Source: Flintibacter faecis (lineage in GTDB: Bacteria > Bacillota > Clostridia > Oscillospirales > Oscillospiraceae). From it: a stretch of DNA of 64,000 bases. The translations under genes and the position numbers were made by a program. Location: positions 10,722 through 74,721 of the forward strand of contig NZ_JACOPN010000010.1 in assembly GCF_014287875.1 (NCBI RefSeq). The letters are read 5' to 3'. The notes below the pieces were generated by a model that was given only the letters and a program-made list of their open reading frames with translations, did no database searches and was not told the origin of the DNA. Shown here piece after piece: positions 1-8,380 of this stretch (within the stretch, counting starts at the first letter, position 1; each line of letters opens with the position of its first letter).

Positions 1-1
1 T

Positions 2-1888
2 GCTTTGTATGAAAGACTGTCTCGTGATGATGATAATGCTGGAGAGAGTAACAGTATAGTTCATCAAAAGCAAATGCTTGAAGATTATGCTATGAAACAT
101 GGTTTTACGAATCTTGTTCATTTTACCGATGATGGTTGGAGTGGAGCGACTTTTGACAGACCTTCATGGAACAGACTTGTTGAAGGTGTTAAAAACGGAG
201 AAATCACTGCCTGTATCTGCAAAGATATGTCCAGAATCGGCAGAGATCATCTGCAAGTAGGTTTTTTCACTGACATTCTGTTTAGAGAAAAGGAAGTTCG
301 ATTTATAGCAATCAATAATGGTATTGACAGTGACCGTCAAGAAACCAGTGAGTTTGCCCCTTTTCTGAATATCATGAATGAGTGGTTTGTCAGGGACACA
401 AGTAAGAAAATTAAAGCTGTACTGAAATCCAGAGGTTCTTCCGGCAACGCTCATACAAGTAATATCCCACCATACGGCTATTTGAAAGACCCCGAAAACC
501 CCGACCATTGGATTATTGATGAAGAAGCTGCTGAAGTAGTCCGCAGAATTTATCGCATGACTATTGAGGGAAAAGGACCTTATCAGATAGCAAGAGAACT
601 TTCAGAAGAAAAAATTGAAAGACCATCTTATTATCTTGGCAAAAAGGGACTTGGAAATCATGCAAGCAACTATGACAAAGAAAATCCGTATATGTGGCGA
701 GGAAATCAGGTTACTACTCTGATTGCCCGACCAGAGTATATCGGAAAGACTGTCAATTTCAGGACATTCAAAAATTCCTATAAGGACAAAAAGACGAAAA
801 GGGCAGATAAGGAAGATTGGGTGGTTTTTGATGATACACAAGAGCCTATTGTCGATGAAGAAACATGGCTGCTTGCTCAAAAGTTAAGACAGAATGTAAG
901 AAAAGCAGATCCTATGGGCGAGCCTAATGTTCTGACCGGAAAGATTTACTGTGCTGATTGTGGTGCGCCGATGTATAATCACAGGCAGCGGAAAGGGCGA
1001 GAAAGAATATACTATACTGCCAAAGGCGAAAAAAGGACAAGTTATTCCAATCCGGCAGATTGTTATGAATGTTCCACATATAATCTTGCTTATCAGAAGT
1101 ATGACCGACATTGTACTTGCCACCATATTTCAACAAAAGCACTTAAAAGCATCATTCTGAAAACCATACAGGAGACTTGCCATTATGTTTCTTTGAATGA
1201 GCGGGAGTTTGTTTATTCTCTGCAAGAAGAATCGGCGATGAAAGATATTGCTGTTTCTGAAACTGTAAAAAACCGCATTGAAAGAAATCAGAAGCGAGTT
1301 CACGAACTGGATATGCTTATCAGGAAAATCTATGAAGATAATGTGATTGGAAGATTGCCGGACAGACTTTTTCAGAGTATGCTTACTGATTATGAAAATG
1401 AGCAGAACGAGCTGAACAAGATTATTGAGACTGACACCGCTGATATGCAACGGATTATAGGCGGTCAAAATAATGTGGAGCGTTTTCTAAAGCTGGTTAA
1501 AAAGTATGAGAACATTACAGAACTTACTCCTGCCATGATAAATGAATTTATCGACAAAATACTGGTTCACGAGCCACAAGGAAAAGGTGCAGACCGCACC
1601 ACAGAGGTGGAGATATATCTTAACTATGTCGGGCAATTTCAAGTACCTGTGGAGCAGCATGAACCAACCGAGGAAGAAAGGATTGCTGCTGAAAAAGAGG
1701 CGGAACGACTTCGCAGAAAACGAGAATCCAATCGTAAGTATATGAAAAAGATTCGTGAGAAATCAAAAGAATTTGCGGAGCATGAGCGTATAGCAGAAGA
1801 AAAAAGCTCTGATAGCAATGTGTGTGTTGAACAGAACGCCACAAGCAAATCAAATCGGCAAAAAGTGAAAGGAGAAAAAATAGCATGA
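2..1888 (+). CDS. tnpX: Large serine recombinase TnpX, 5' end outside the window
   Basis: Site-specific recombinase that excises and inserts the transposon through a circular intermediate. The N-terminal resolvase fold is visible from the first bases: the frame reads ALYERLSRDD, whose serine is the likely nucleophile. Arg-containing motifs of the catalytic domain (DMSRIGRDHL near residue 75) follow. After that come the recombinase domain, a Cys-rich zinc-ribbon segment (CADCGAPM, then CYEC and CTCH, about residues 315-375), and a long C-terminal coiled coil rich in Glu, Lys and Arg. At least 628 residues are present; relatives have about 700 or fewer, so only a short N-terminal piece is missing. 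The in-frame TTG at 5 is not convincing as a start because the homologous sequence continues upstream. The stop overlaps tnpV by four bases. Confidence 0.93.
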   Translation, partial: ALYERLSRDDDNAGESNSIVHQKQMLEDYAMKHGFTNLVHFTDDGWSGATFDRPSWNRLVEGVKNGEITACICKDMSRIGRDHLQVGFFTDILFREKEVRFIAINNGIDSDRQETSEFAPFLNIMNEWFVRDTSKKIKAVLKSRGSSGNAHTSNIPPYGYLKDPENPDHWIIDEEAAEVVRRIYRMTIEGKGPYQIARELSEEKIERPSYYLGKKGLGNHASNYDKENPYMWRGNQVTTLIARPEYIGKTVNFRTFKNSYKDKKTKRADKEDWVVFDDTQEPIVDEETWLLAQKLRQNVRKADPMGEPNVLTGKIYCADCGAPMYNHRQRKGRERIYYTAKGEKRTSYSNPADCYECSTYNLAYQKYDRHCTCHHISTKALKSIILKTIQETCHYVSLNEREFVYSLQEESAMKDIAVSETVKNRIERNQKRVHELDMLIRKIYEDNVIGRLPDRLFQSMLTDYENEQNELNKIIETDTADMQRIIGGQNNVERFLKLVKKYENITELTPAMINEFIDKILVHEPQGKGADRTTEVEIYLNYVGQFQVPVEQHEPTEEERIAAEKEAERLRRKRESNRKYMKKIREKSKEFAEHERIAEEKSSDSNVCVEQNATSKSNRQKVKGEKIA

Positions 1889-2268
1889 CAGAATTGAAAC
1901 TACGAATCCATGACGAAAGCAACGGTCTGGACTATGTTCTTGTGGGTGATTACTATGTGCCGGACTTGAAGCTACCGGAGGAACACCGCCCTATCGGTAT
2001 GTGGGGCAGACTGCACAGGACATATTTGGAGCAGTACCGCCCTGCAAGGTTCTCTGCCCTCTGTTTATCCGGCGAACTGCATACTTACCTTGCTGATCTG
2101 AACGAACAGGCAACGGAAAGGTGCAGCCTTATCATTGAGCAGATGAAACAAGCCGAGGGCGTGACCGAAACCATGAAAGCAGACAATCAGATGTTGTGGG
2201 TACAGTCCATGAACTCTATCCGTAACCGAGCCGAAGAAATCATCAGACAGGAAATGATTTACTGCTGA
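1885..2268 (+). CDS. tnpV: Transposon-encoded protein TnpV
   Basis: A 127-residue soluble protein translationally coupled to tnpX through an ATGA overlap, with GGAGAAAA upstream as ribosome binding site. The family signature is visible: GDYYVPDL, then GR..RTYLEQYRP, and near the C terminus WVQSMNSIRNRAEEII. The same signature recurs in the overprinted gene at 11999-12346. TnpV proteins accompany large serine recombinases in Tn4451-type elements. Their molecular role is not settled, and I infer only a link to transposition. No catalytic residues can be named. Confidence 0.88.
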   Translation: MTELKLRIHDESNGLDYVLVGDYYVPDLKLPEEHRPIGMWGRLHRTYLEQYRPARFSALCLSGELHTYLADLNEQATERCSLIIEQMKQAEGVTETMKADNQMLWVQSMNSIRNRAEEIIRQEMIYC

Positions 2269-2308
2269 TTTTATCAAGTCCAAAACCAACAAATTTGTAT
2301 CGTAAACG

Positions 2309-2349
2309 AAGCGACAGGTATTTCCTTATGAAGTGTCTGTCGCTTTTCA
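2309..2349 (+). terminator. Rho-independent terminator after tnpV
   Basis: AAGCGACA (2309-2316) pairs with TGTCGCTT (2338-2345), followed by a short T run. It separates the recombinase operon from the downstream small genes. Confidence 0.6.
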
Positions 2350-2377
2350 TTTATCAAACTTTAAGGAGGAAAACACA

Positions 2378-2626
2378 ATGAAGATGAACCGGAATGAAAT
2401 GGAAGCCCTTTATGCCTTTGGCTGTCCGAACCTGAAAGCAACTGTCGAGCGTTTGCGTATGGTAGCTGCCCTTGCACCCGATCCAGTGGCGAAGAAGCTG
2501 TTTTATATGCTTTCCGTCAAGCTGAGTGCTGAGGGTGTTGAAAGGTGGTATCGCTGCTTTTACTGCAAGCTGCGTGTGTTGAAAAACCATAGGGAGGGCT
2601 GCTATGACGAGACTGACGAAGATTGA
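2378..2626 (+). CDS. Small mobile-element protein, TTRAP-like layout
   Basis: 82 residues. The start ATG at 2378 follows TTTAAGGAGGAAAACACA, a strong ribosome binding site, so earlier in-frame starts are unlikely. The N-terminal part (ELY-like stretch, then repeated amphipathic helices with KATVERLRMV) loosely resembles the transposon-transfer assisting proteins, of which a clearer member lies at 10996. The C-terminal part is basic with two cysteines (RCFYCKLR), then acidic. It overlaps the next gene by 23 bases, so the two are probably co-translated. Function unknown. Confidence 0.6.
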   Translation: MKMNRNEMEALYAFGCPNLKATVERLRMVAALAPDPVAKKLFYMLSVKLSAEGVERWYRCFYCKLRVLKNHREGCYDETDED

Positions 2627-2912
2627 GAAAGAAACAATCGTTCTCTTTAATGAGGGCGAGGACAAGGCAAATATCTACACCCACAACGCCGGATTGAAAA
2701 AGAGGTTGGCTGCTTTTGCTAAGAAGTACCCTGACCTTTGCCGACTGGAAAAATCCAATGTTCAAGGCGGTGTTTCTTATGAGCTGGCAAAGTCCCGTCT
2801 GTCTATCCGTTTCCTGCCGCCTTACAGTGAGGAACGCAGACAGAAAGCCAGTGAATATGCGAAAAAGCATGGGCTGAACAGCCAGCAGGGATACTGTGAT
2901 AATCAGGGCTGA
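2604..2912 (+). CDS. Hypothetical mobile-element protein
   Basis: 102 residues, start ATG at 2604 after AGGGAGGGCTGCT. It is basic, soluble and mostly helical, with short motifs IYTHNAGLKKRL and RRQKASEYAKKHG. I do not recognise a domain. It is coupled to the preceding small gene and lies in the slot between tnpV and the relaxase where Tn4451-type elements carry accessory genes. No signal peptide or membrane segment is visible. Confidence 0.6.
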   Translation: MTRLTKIEKETIVLFNEGEDKANIYTHNAGLKKRLAAFAKKYPDLCRLEKSNVQGGVSYELAKSRLSIRFLPPYSEERRQKASEYAKKHGLNSQQGYCDNQG

Positions 2913-2959
2913 TATGCGGTTAAAATGTCAGGTGCAAACCTGATGTTTTGACCGTTGCC

Positions 2960-3013
2960 TATCGCCTGTGAGGAAAGTATCGGAGACTATAAATTTTACG
3001 GAAATGTGCGTTA
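2960..3013. repeat. Cassette repeat A, copy 1
   Basis: 54 bp, matching 3866-3919 at all but three positions. It contains CGCCTGTGAGGAAAGTATCG. Each copy lies 90-150 bp upstream of a membrane-protein gene. Confidence 0.85.
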
Positions 3014-3159
3014 CAAGGTTTGAACAGGAACTCTGTACACAAAATTTTTTCTTCCATTCTTTAAGTTGATGAAGTATAATGAGATATGAAAAATTGAGGT
3101 TTTTAATACTCGATTTCAAACAATCATTTTTATATAGCTGGAACTATGGAGGGCAAAAA

Positions 3160-3729
3160 ATGAATGATTTTTTACGAATGTGTTTGAATATAATTACACA
3201 AATAGGCCCCTATTTAGTTGTACTTCTTCTTTTGAAATATCTTGTAAATCTTCAACAAAAGAGAGCTAAAGAACGAGAGGAAGAACAGAAAAAGGGAATA
3301 ATTAGAACGCATTATACAATAAAAACAGAGAAATTCCTTGTCGTGGCATTTATCGTAGGTACAATATTTTTTGCTTGTTGTACGGCTATGAGTCTTAGGG
3401 AAAAAGAAGATATGTTTGTCATTTGTATATTTGGAATATTTTTTTTAGTAGGCATAAGCGGAATAGTCAATATGGTAATGTGGAAACTGGAAGTGAACGG
3501 AGATGAAATCACATGGCGGTCAACTTTTGGAAAAAAGAGAACTTTTCGTTTTGGGGATATTACCTACTGCGAGAGAAAAAAAGGTTCTGTGCGTGTATAT
3601 GTAAATGGGGAAAAGCTATTTACCATTGATAGTAATATCGATAAAGAAGAATTTATGGAAGATATAGAGAGAAGAAGAATCCCTGTAAAATCTTACTGGA
3701 CAAATCAGCATAAGAAGAATCGTAAATGA
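3160..3729 (+). CDS. Membrane protein of unknown function, cargo gene 1
   Basis: 189 residues. The ATG at 3160 is preceded by TATGGAGGGCAAAAA. An earlier in-frame start at 3079 would add 27 residues but lacks a ribosome binding site. Three hydrophobic segments (about residues 8-28, 57-76 and 84-106) are followed by a soluble domain of about 80 residues rich in beta strands (LEVNGDEITWRS, FRFGDITYCERK). This is the layout of small membrane proteins with a PH-like C-terminal domain. The base composition is AT-richer than the neighbouring mobility genes. The gene is framed by repeat A upstream and repeat B downstream, like the next gene. Confidence 0.7.
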   Translation: MNDFLRMCLNIITQIGPYLVVLLLLKYLVNLQQKRAKEREEEQKKGIIRTHYTIKTEKFLVVAFIVGTIFFACCTAMSLREKEDMFVICIFGIFFLVGISGIVNMVMWKLEVNGDEITWRSTFGKKRTFRFGDITYCERKKGSVRVYVNGEKLFTIDSNIDKEEFMEDIERRRIPVKSYWTNQHKKNRK

Positions 3730-3757
3730 CATAGATTTTATAACAGTACGATGTTAG

Positions 3758-3835
3758 ACAACTGAATATGACCGTCAAAGTCGGATGAAGAAACCGATGT
3801 ATTGAGCGTAAAGCGATCATGCGTCGGTTTTTCTT
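3758..3835. repeat. Cassette repeat B, copy 1, with terminator
   Basis: 78 bp, nearly identical to 4789-4866. It contains AAACCGATG and CGTCGGTTTTT arms that can form a rho-independent terminator, so it probably ends the transcript of the preceding gene. Confidence 0.85.
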
Positions 3836-3865
3836 ATTTCATGAGCTGACAGAATTCCGACTGTA

Positions 3866-3919
3866 TATCGCCTGTGAGGAAAGTATCGGAGACTATGGAT
3901 TTTGCGGAAATGTGCGTTA
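3866..3919. repeat. Cassette repeat A, copy 2
   Basis: Second copy of the 54-bp repeat of 2960-3013 (three mismatches), located between the terminator repeat of cargo gene 1 and the start of cargo gene 2. Confidence 0.85.
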
Positions 3920-4015
3920 TAGGTAAGTAAAAAACTACTTGATAGAGCGTGAATTGAATTGTTCATATCGGTATGATATAATTTACTGAAATGAAGCAAG
4001 AAGGTGGACTTTTGT

Positions 4016-4765
4016 ATGAAAAAATTTTTGAAAATATTGCTAATCATTGTAGGAATAGTTTTTTTGATTTTTGCAGCGCTGATATGTATTGGACTGTTTG
4101 TTGATTATGATGACCATATTGAAAATGGTCGTTATACTTATGTTCCGGAAGATGACAATAAAGACAATGCATATGTCGAATTCAATTTGAGTGATTACGA
4201 TAAAAAGGATTCTGAACTCATATATTATAGTTCTGTCGAAGAAGCTATTTTGAATTCTCCTTTGAATGCTGAAAATGAAGAATTTTCTGTTCCAGAAGAT
4301 TTTCTTAATCATGTTGATGAAATATTGCATATATGGAATGGCAAACAGTATGATACTATTTTCTATCGGGCAGGAAGTGATAACGATCCCGTTCAAGGTT
4401 TTGTGATTGCACGCTGCAAAAAAAAGATAGAAAATGAAAGTACACAATATGCGTTTGTAAATGCTACACCAGCTACCACTACACCAGATACCACTTATGG
4501 GGGAGACTTCAAAAAATTTATCCATTTATCTTTAACAATAAGTGATATTCAACAAGACTTAAATCCAAATTATCCGGATACCAGATTCGTTTTTGGCTAT
4601 GCACATGATAAAGAAATTTACTCATTAGAAGTAGAAGGTCAAAAGCCAGATGGGATTATAGAATATGAAGAATATGGTAGAACGATGTATATGTGGTATT
4701 ATAACGATTTGAAAAGCAATAAAAGAGGCGATTGTCTGAGCTACTCAGTAGATGTGCCAGAGTAA
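4016..4765 (+). CDS. Membrane-anchored extracellular protein, cargo gene 2
   Basis: 249 residues. The ATG at 4016 is preceded by AAGAAGGTGG with eight bases of spacing. Residues 4-28 form one hydrophobic helix after MKK, giving a signal anchor or uncleaved signal peptide. The rest is acidic and hydrophilic, rich in Asp, Glu and Tyr, with a Thr/Pro patch (ATPATTTPDTT). It is therefore predicted to face outside the cell. I recognise no domain. An AT-rich sequence and the repeat A / repeat B frame mark it as cargo acquired in the same way as the preceding membrane-protein gene. Confidence 0.7.
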   Translation: MKKFLKILLIIVGIVFLIFAALICIGLFVDYDDHIENGRYTYVPEDDNKDNAYVEFNLSDYDKKDSELIYYSSVEEAILNSPLNAENEEFSVPEDFLNHVDEILHIWNGKQYDTIFYRAGSDNDPVQGFVIARCKKKIENESTQYAFVNATPATTTPDTTYGGDFKKFIHLSLTISDIQQDLNPNYPDTRFVFGYAHDKEIYSLEVEGQKPDGIIEYEEYGRTMYMWYYNDLKSNKRGDCLSYSVDVPE

Positions 4766-4788
4766 TTTTTCAAATTGGCTAATCTGCC

Positions 4789-4866
4789 ACAACTGAATAT
4801 GACCGTCAAGGTCAGATGAAGAAACCGATGTATTGAGCGTAAAGCGATCATGCGTCGGTTTTTCTT
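4789..4866. repeat. Cassette repeat B, copy 2, with terminator
   Basis: 78 bp matching 3758-3835 except at a few positions (AAGGTCAGATG against AAAGTCGGATG). It carries the same terminator-like arms and closes cargo gene 2. Confidence 0.85.
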
Positions 4867-5031
4867 TTTGCAAAATAGTCCGGTGGACTGTTTTGTAAAA
4901 CCGAAGGAACTGACAGAGCTTGGGATGGGGTGAAGTCAGTTTGTTCGGGCGGGAGTACAGAGGGTGCAACCCTTTGTGCATGGGTACAGGGAATGCAATA
5001 CCCCTGTGCAGGTCAAGGGCGGCAGCCTTGC

Positions 5032-5064
5032 CCAGTTAAGTGGCGCTTCGCCACTTAATACTGG
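5032..5064. other. Candidate oriT hairpin of the transposon
   Basis: TTAAGTGGCG (5036-5045) and CGCCACTTAA (5049-5058) form a perfect 10-bp stem with a CTT loop, flanked by CCAG and CTGG. It lies about 90 bp upstream of the relaxase start. MobV-type relaxases are known to nick next to such hairpins. The nick site itself is not identifiable by eye. Confidence 0.5.
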
Positions 5065-5152
5065 GTATTACTTGACGCAGAAAGCCGCAAGGAATCAGCT
5101 TCGCTGCCCTTCTCCCCTGTCGGGGAAATCAAAAAGAAAAGGAGGAACTCAT

Positions 5153-6385
5153 GTGAAATTAACAAGACACAATGGACGAGCCGGAAAGAATGGCGTTTAT
5201 AACCCGAAGCACAATGACCGCAGTTTTGACATTGCCAACAGCGAACACATTGACGAAGAACGAGCCAAACAAAATCTCTATTGGGACTGTTACAATGGCT
5301 TTCGCAATTTCAAAAATCCCGAAAAGGAAAATGAGCTGTCTGCCACTTTTGAAGATGTGGAACAGCTTTTTTATCGTCAGCGGTATCATGATTTTGTAAC
5401 AGGACAGAATGAAAGAAATGTGAAGAACCGACACCCTGAAAGAAATAAGGAAACTGGAGATTTACTCAAAAGCAAAAAGACCTGTCCAGAGGAAACGGTC
5501 TATCAGATTGGAACGCTTGACAATCATGTTCCGCCGGAATTGCTCATTGAGATCGTCACAGAATTTATGGAAATCGCAAATGAGCGTTTCGGCTCTCATG
5601 TCCATATCCTGAATTGGGCGCTGCACTTGGATGAAAGCACCCCTCATATTCACGAGCGTCATGTGTTCGACTGTGAAAATCAATATGGAGAGATTGCCCC
5701 ACAACAGGAAAAGGCTTTGGAAGCATTGGGGTTTGAACTGCCGGAACCGGAGAAGCCAGTCGGAAGAAAAAACAACCGCAAGATGACTTTCGATTCAGCT
5801 TGCCGAGTGCTGCTGTTTGATGTGGCGAAAAAGCATGGCTTACAACTGGAAGAAGAACCGGAATATGGTGGTCGTGCATATCTGGAAAAACAGGACTATA
5901 TTCTTTTCAAGCAAAAGGAGCAACTGGCAGCACAGGAGCAAAAGTTGGAAGAACTCACGATGAAGATTGAAGATGTGGAAGCTTTGGTGGACGAGGTTGC
6001 CGATATTGCCTATGACAAGGCGGTTGAGGTCGTTGCTGATACTGTAAAACTGGAAACGCACAAGGAGGATATTAAGCTGGTGGAGCAGTCTAAGGCGTGG
6101 GTTCTCTCCCCTGAGCGTAAGGCTTCAAAGAAAGAAGTTGAGTATGCAGTGAAACGATTGGATGGCGTGATTGCCAGAATCGCAAATGCTATGAAATCAA
6201 CTATTCAGAAAATCCAAACTACGCTGATGAAACCGGAGGTCAAAAAAGCCGGAACGGAGCAAATCAAGAAGAAAGCCAAAAGTTCCATTATAGAGCAGTT
6301 GAGCCGCAAGAAGAAGGAAATGGCAGAGCGTGAAGTCAGCCGGACAATTCCGGCGAAAAGCAAAAAACAGGATATGGAACTTTAA
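5153..6385 (+). CDS. MobV-type relaxase (TnpZ-like)
   Basis: 410 residues. Start GTG at 5153 with GGAGG seven bases upstream; the ATG at 5151 is in another frame. The N terminus MKLTRHNGRAGK begins the relaxase fold. The metal-binding motif HLDESTPHIH stands near residues 157-166, matching the HxDE..PHxH pattern of the MobV/Pre family. The C-terminal half (from about 240) is a long coiled coil rich in Lys and Glu. The protein should nick oriT and lead the strand into a recipient, using transfer machinery supplied by another element such as the surrounding ICE. The position corresponds to tnpZ of Tn4451. Confidence 0.85.
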   Translation: MKLTRHNGRAGKNGVYNPKHNDRSFDIANSEHIDEERAKQNLYWDCYNGFRNFKNPEKENELSATFEDVEQLFYRQRYHDFVTGQNERNVKNRHPERNKETGDLLKSKKTCPEETVYQIGTLDNHVPPELLIEIVTEFMEIANERFGSHVHILNWALHLDESTPHIHERHVFDCENQYGEIAPQQEKALEALGFELPEPEKPVGRKNNRKMTFDSACRVLLFDVAKKHGLQLEEEPEYGGRAYLEKQDYILFKQKEQLAAQEQKLEELTMKIEDVEALVDEVADIAYDKAVEVVADTVKLETHKEDIKLVEQSKAWVLSPERKASKKEVEYAVKRLDGVIARIANAMKSTIQKIQTTLMKPEVKKAGTEQIKKKAKSSIIEQLSRKKKEMAEREVSRTIPAKSKKQDMEL

Positions 6386-6428
6386 GGCACTTGCTATTTT
6401 CGTTTTGAAAATGACAGGTGCTTTTTTC
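6386..6428 (+). terminator. Terminator after relaxase gene
   Basis: GGCACTTG and CAGGTGC arms around an AT-rich loop are followed by six T, directly downstream of the relaxase stop. Confidence 0.6.
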
Positions 6429-6447
6429 GTTTCTGGAAAGGAGTCAC

Positions 6448-7086
6448 ATGAATGTATTTGAAGTTGTAAAAGAAAATGTTACTGCCCGACAAGCCGCAGA
6501 AGCCTATGGCTTGAAAGTGGGTCGCACTGGTATGGCGTGCTGTCCGTTTCACTCGGATAAGTCCCCCAGTATGAAGCTGGATGAACGCTATTACTGTTTT
6601 GGCTGCGGAGCAACTGGAGACGCTGTTGATCTGACAGCGAAGCTATTCGGTATCGGGCTGAGGGAAGCTGCTGTCAAACTTGCTGAAGATTTTGGTCTTA
6701 ACTATGACAGCCGACAAAAGCCCAGTATTCGCCCTCGTATTCGTGAGCCGACACCGGAACAGAAGTATCAAAAAGAAGAAAATCATTGCTACAAGGTGCT
6801 GACGGATTATTTTCATCTTCTTAGAGAATGGGAAAAGAAATACGCTCCTAAACAGCCGGATGAGGAATGGAATCCCCTGTTTGCAGAAGCACTGTATAAG
6901 AAGAACTATATCGAATATCTACTTGATATTCTTCTGTATGGTTCATTGGAGGAACGAAAAGCACTTGTGGCAGAACAGAGAAAGGAGGTGTTAAAACTTG
7001 AACAGCGAATTGCAGAACTGTCAGCAGACAGAACCATGCACAGTAGAAGAAATCCGAAACAGCTTAGAGCAGAGCGAGAAAGGTAA
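6448..7086 (+). CDS. CHC2 zinc-finger primase-like protein
   Basis: 212 residues. ATG at 6448 follows GGAAAGGAG. Residues C32, H35, C50 and C53 form the CHC2 zinc finger (CCPFHSDKSP, then YYCFGCGATGD), the DNA-binding module of DnaG primases. The Toprim catalytic domain is absent. The rest is helical with a charged coiled-coil end. Its 3' end overlaps the helicase gene by 89 bases, which suggests coupled synthesis of a primase-like/helicase pair for replication of the element. Whether it primes DNA or only binds it cannot be told. Confidence 0.85.
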   Translation: MNVFEVVKENVTARQAAEAYGLKVGRTGMACCPFHSDKSPSMKLDERYYCFGCGATGDAVDLTAKLFGIGLREAAVKLAEDFGLNYDSRQKPSIRPRIREPTPEQKYQKEENHCYKVLTDYFHLLREWEKKYAPKQPDEEWNPLFAEALYKKNYIEYLLDILLYGSLEERKALVAEQRKEVLKLEQRIAELSADRTMHSRRNPKQLRAERER

Positions 7087-8374
7087 GGTTTATAATACTG
7101 CCGCAAATTATAAGCGTGTTCTGCAATATGACCCACTTTTGAAAGGGGCTATCCGAAAAAATCTTCTGACCGAAAGAATCGACATTGTGAAGCCCCTCGG
7201 TTGGTATCGTGACAGCCCGACATTGACGGATGTGGATGTGAAATATCTGCTCCTATATTTTGAAGAAAACTATGGATTGACCGTAGAGAAGAAAATCATA
7301 GACGCAGTTGCGGTTATTGCCAATGAAAATCGTTACCACCCTGTCTGTGATTTTCTCAATGCCTTGCAATGGGACGGAACAGAACGCATACGCTTCTGTC
7401 TGCACCGCTTTCTCGGTTCTGATACAGATGATTACACCTATGAAGCATTGAAGTTGTTTCTGCTGGGTGCTATCTCACGAGCTTTTAAGCCGGGGTGCAA
7501 ATTTGAGGTTATGCTCTGTCTTGTGGGCGGTCAGGGAGCCGGAAAGTCCTCTTTCTTCCGTTTGCTTGCGGTCAATGATGACTGGTTCTCTGATGACTTG
7601 AAAAAGCTGGATGATGAAAATGTGTACCGCAAAATGCAGGGGCATTGGATTATTGAAATGTCGGAAATGATTGCAACCGCCAACGCTAAGAGCATTGAAG
7701 AAATCAAGTCCTTTCTGAGCCGCCAAAAGGAAACCTATAAGATACCCTATGAAACACATCCGGCAGACAGAAAAAGACAATGTGTGTTTGGTGGTTCTTC
7801 TAATACCCTTGACTTTCTTCCCCTTGACCGAACAGGCAACCGCCGCTTCGTTCCGGTTATGGTCTATCCTGAAAGGGCTGAGGTTCATATTTTGGCAGAT
7901 GAACAGGCTTCCAGAGAGTATATCAATCAGATGTGGGCAGAAGCTATGGAGATTTACAGAAGTGGCAATTTCCGTCTGAGATTCAGTCCGGCTATGAACG
8001 CTTATCTGAAAGCCCACCAAAAGGACTTTATGCCGGAGGACACAAAGGCAGGACAGATTTTAGACTATTTGGAACGCTATTCCGGCAGCATAGTCTGCTC
8101 TAAGCAGCTTTACAAGGAAGCACTGGGGCATGATTATGACGAACCGAAACAATGGGAGCTGCGAGAGATCAACGACATTATGAATAATGCTGTCACAGGC
8201 TGGAGGGCGTTCAGCAATCCGAGGTATTTTCCAGAGCCTTACCGCCGACAAAAGGGCTGGGAGCGTATCAGGAATGACAACGAGCCTGACAACAGCATGG
8301 ATGGTTTTCAAGAAATCCCGACAGAGGAAATGGAACAGTTAGGACTTCCGGAAGAATGGTTGAAGCAAAAATAA
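6998..8374 (+). CDS. VapE-type P-loop helicase/ATPase
   Basis: 458 residues. The start is TTG at 6998, chosen because AAAGGAGGTG lies eight bases upstream. Walker A is GGQGAGKSS near residues 179-187. A Walker B-like WIIEMSEM and the sensor region SNTLDFLPLDRTGNRRF follow. These are hallmarks of the virulence-associated E family, which replaces replicative helicase functions in phage satellites and integrative elements. With the CHC2 protein and the iterons just downstream it forms a plausible replication module. The stop at 8372 lies immediately before the iteron array. Confidence 0.88.
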   Translation: MNSELQNCQQTEPCTVEEIRNSLEQSEKGKVYNTAANYKRVLQYDPLLKGAIRKNLLTERIDIVKPLGWYRDSPTLTDVDVKYLLLYFEENYGLTVEKKIIDAVAVIANENRYHPVCDFLNALQWDGTERIRFCLHRFLGSDTDDYTYEALKLFLLGAISRAFKPGCKFEVMLCLVGGQGAGKSSFFRLLAVNDDWFSDDLKKLDDENVYRKMQGHWIIEMSEMIATANAKSIEEIKSFLSRQKETYKIPYETHPADRKRQCVFGGSSNTLDFLPLDRTGNRRFVPVMVYPERAEVHILADEQASREYINQMWAEAMEIYRSGNFRLRFSPAMNAYLKAHQKDFMPEDTKAGQILDYLERYSGSIVCSKQLYKEALGHDYDEPKQWELREINDIMNNAVTGWRAFSNPRYFPEPYRRQKGWERIRNDNEPDNSMDGFQEIPTEEMEQLGLPEEWLKQK

Positions 8375-8380
8375 AAGCCC

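Larger units (their letters stand above)
4767..5152. other. Gene-free stretch with repeat B and oriT-like region
   Basis: No gene is supported here. It holds repeat B copy 2 (4789-4866), a GC-rich tract with short direct repeats of CCCTTTGTGCA / CCCCTGTGCA type (4970-5012), the hairpin at 5032-5064, and the ribosome binding site of the relaxase gene. Confidence 0.6.

Noticed and set aside
2960..3013. GAGGAAAGTATCGGAG resembling the GAGGAAAGUCC motif of RNase P RNA
   Set aside because: The rest of the conserved RNase P core is absent and the block is a short duplicated repeat.
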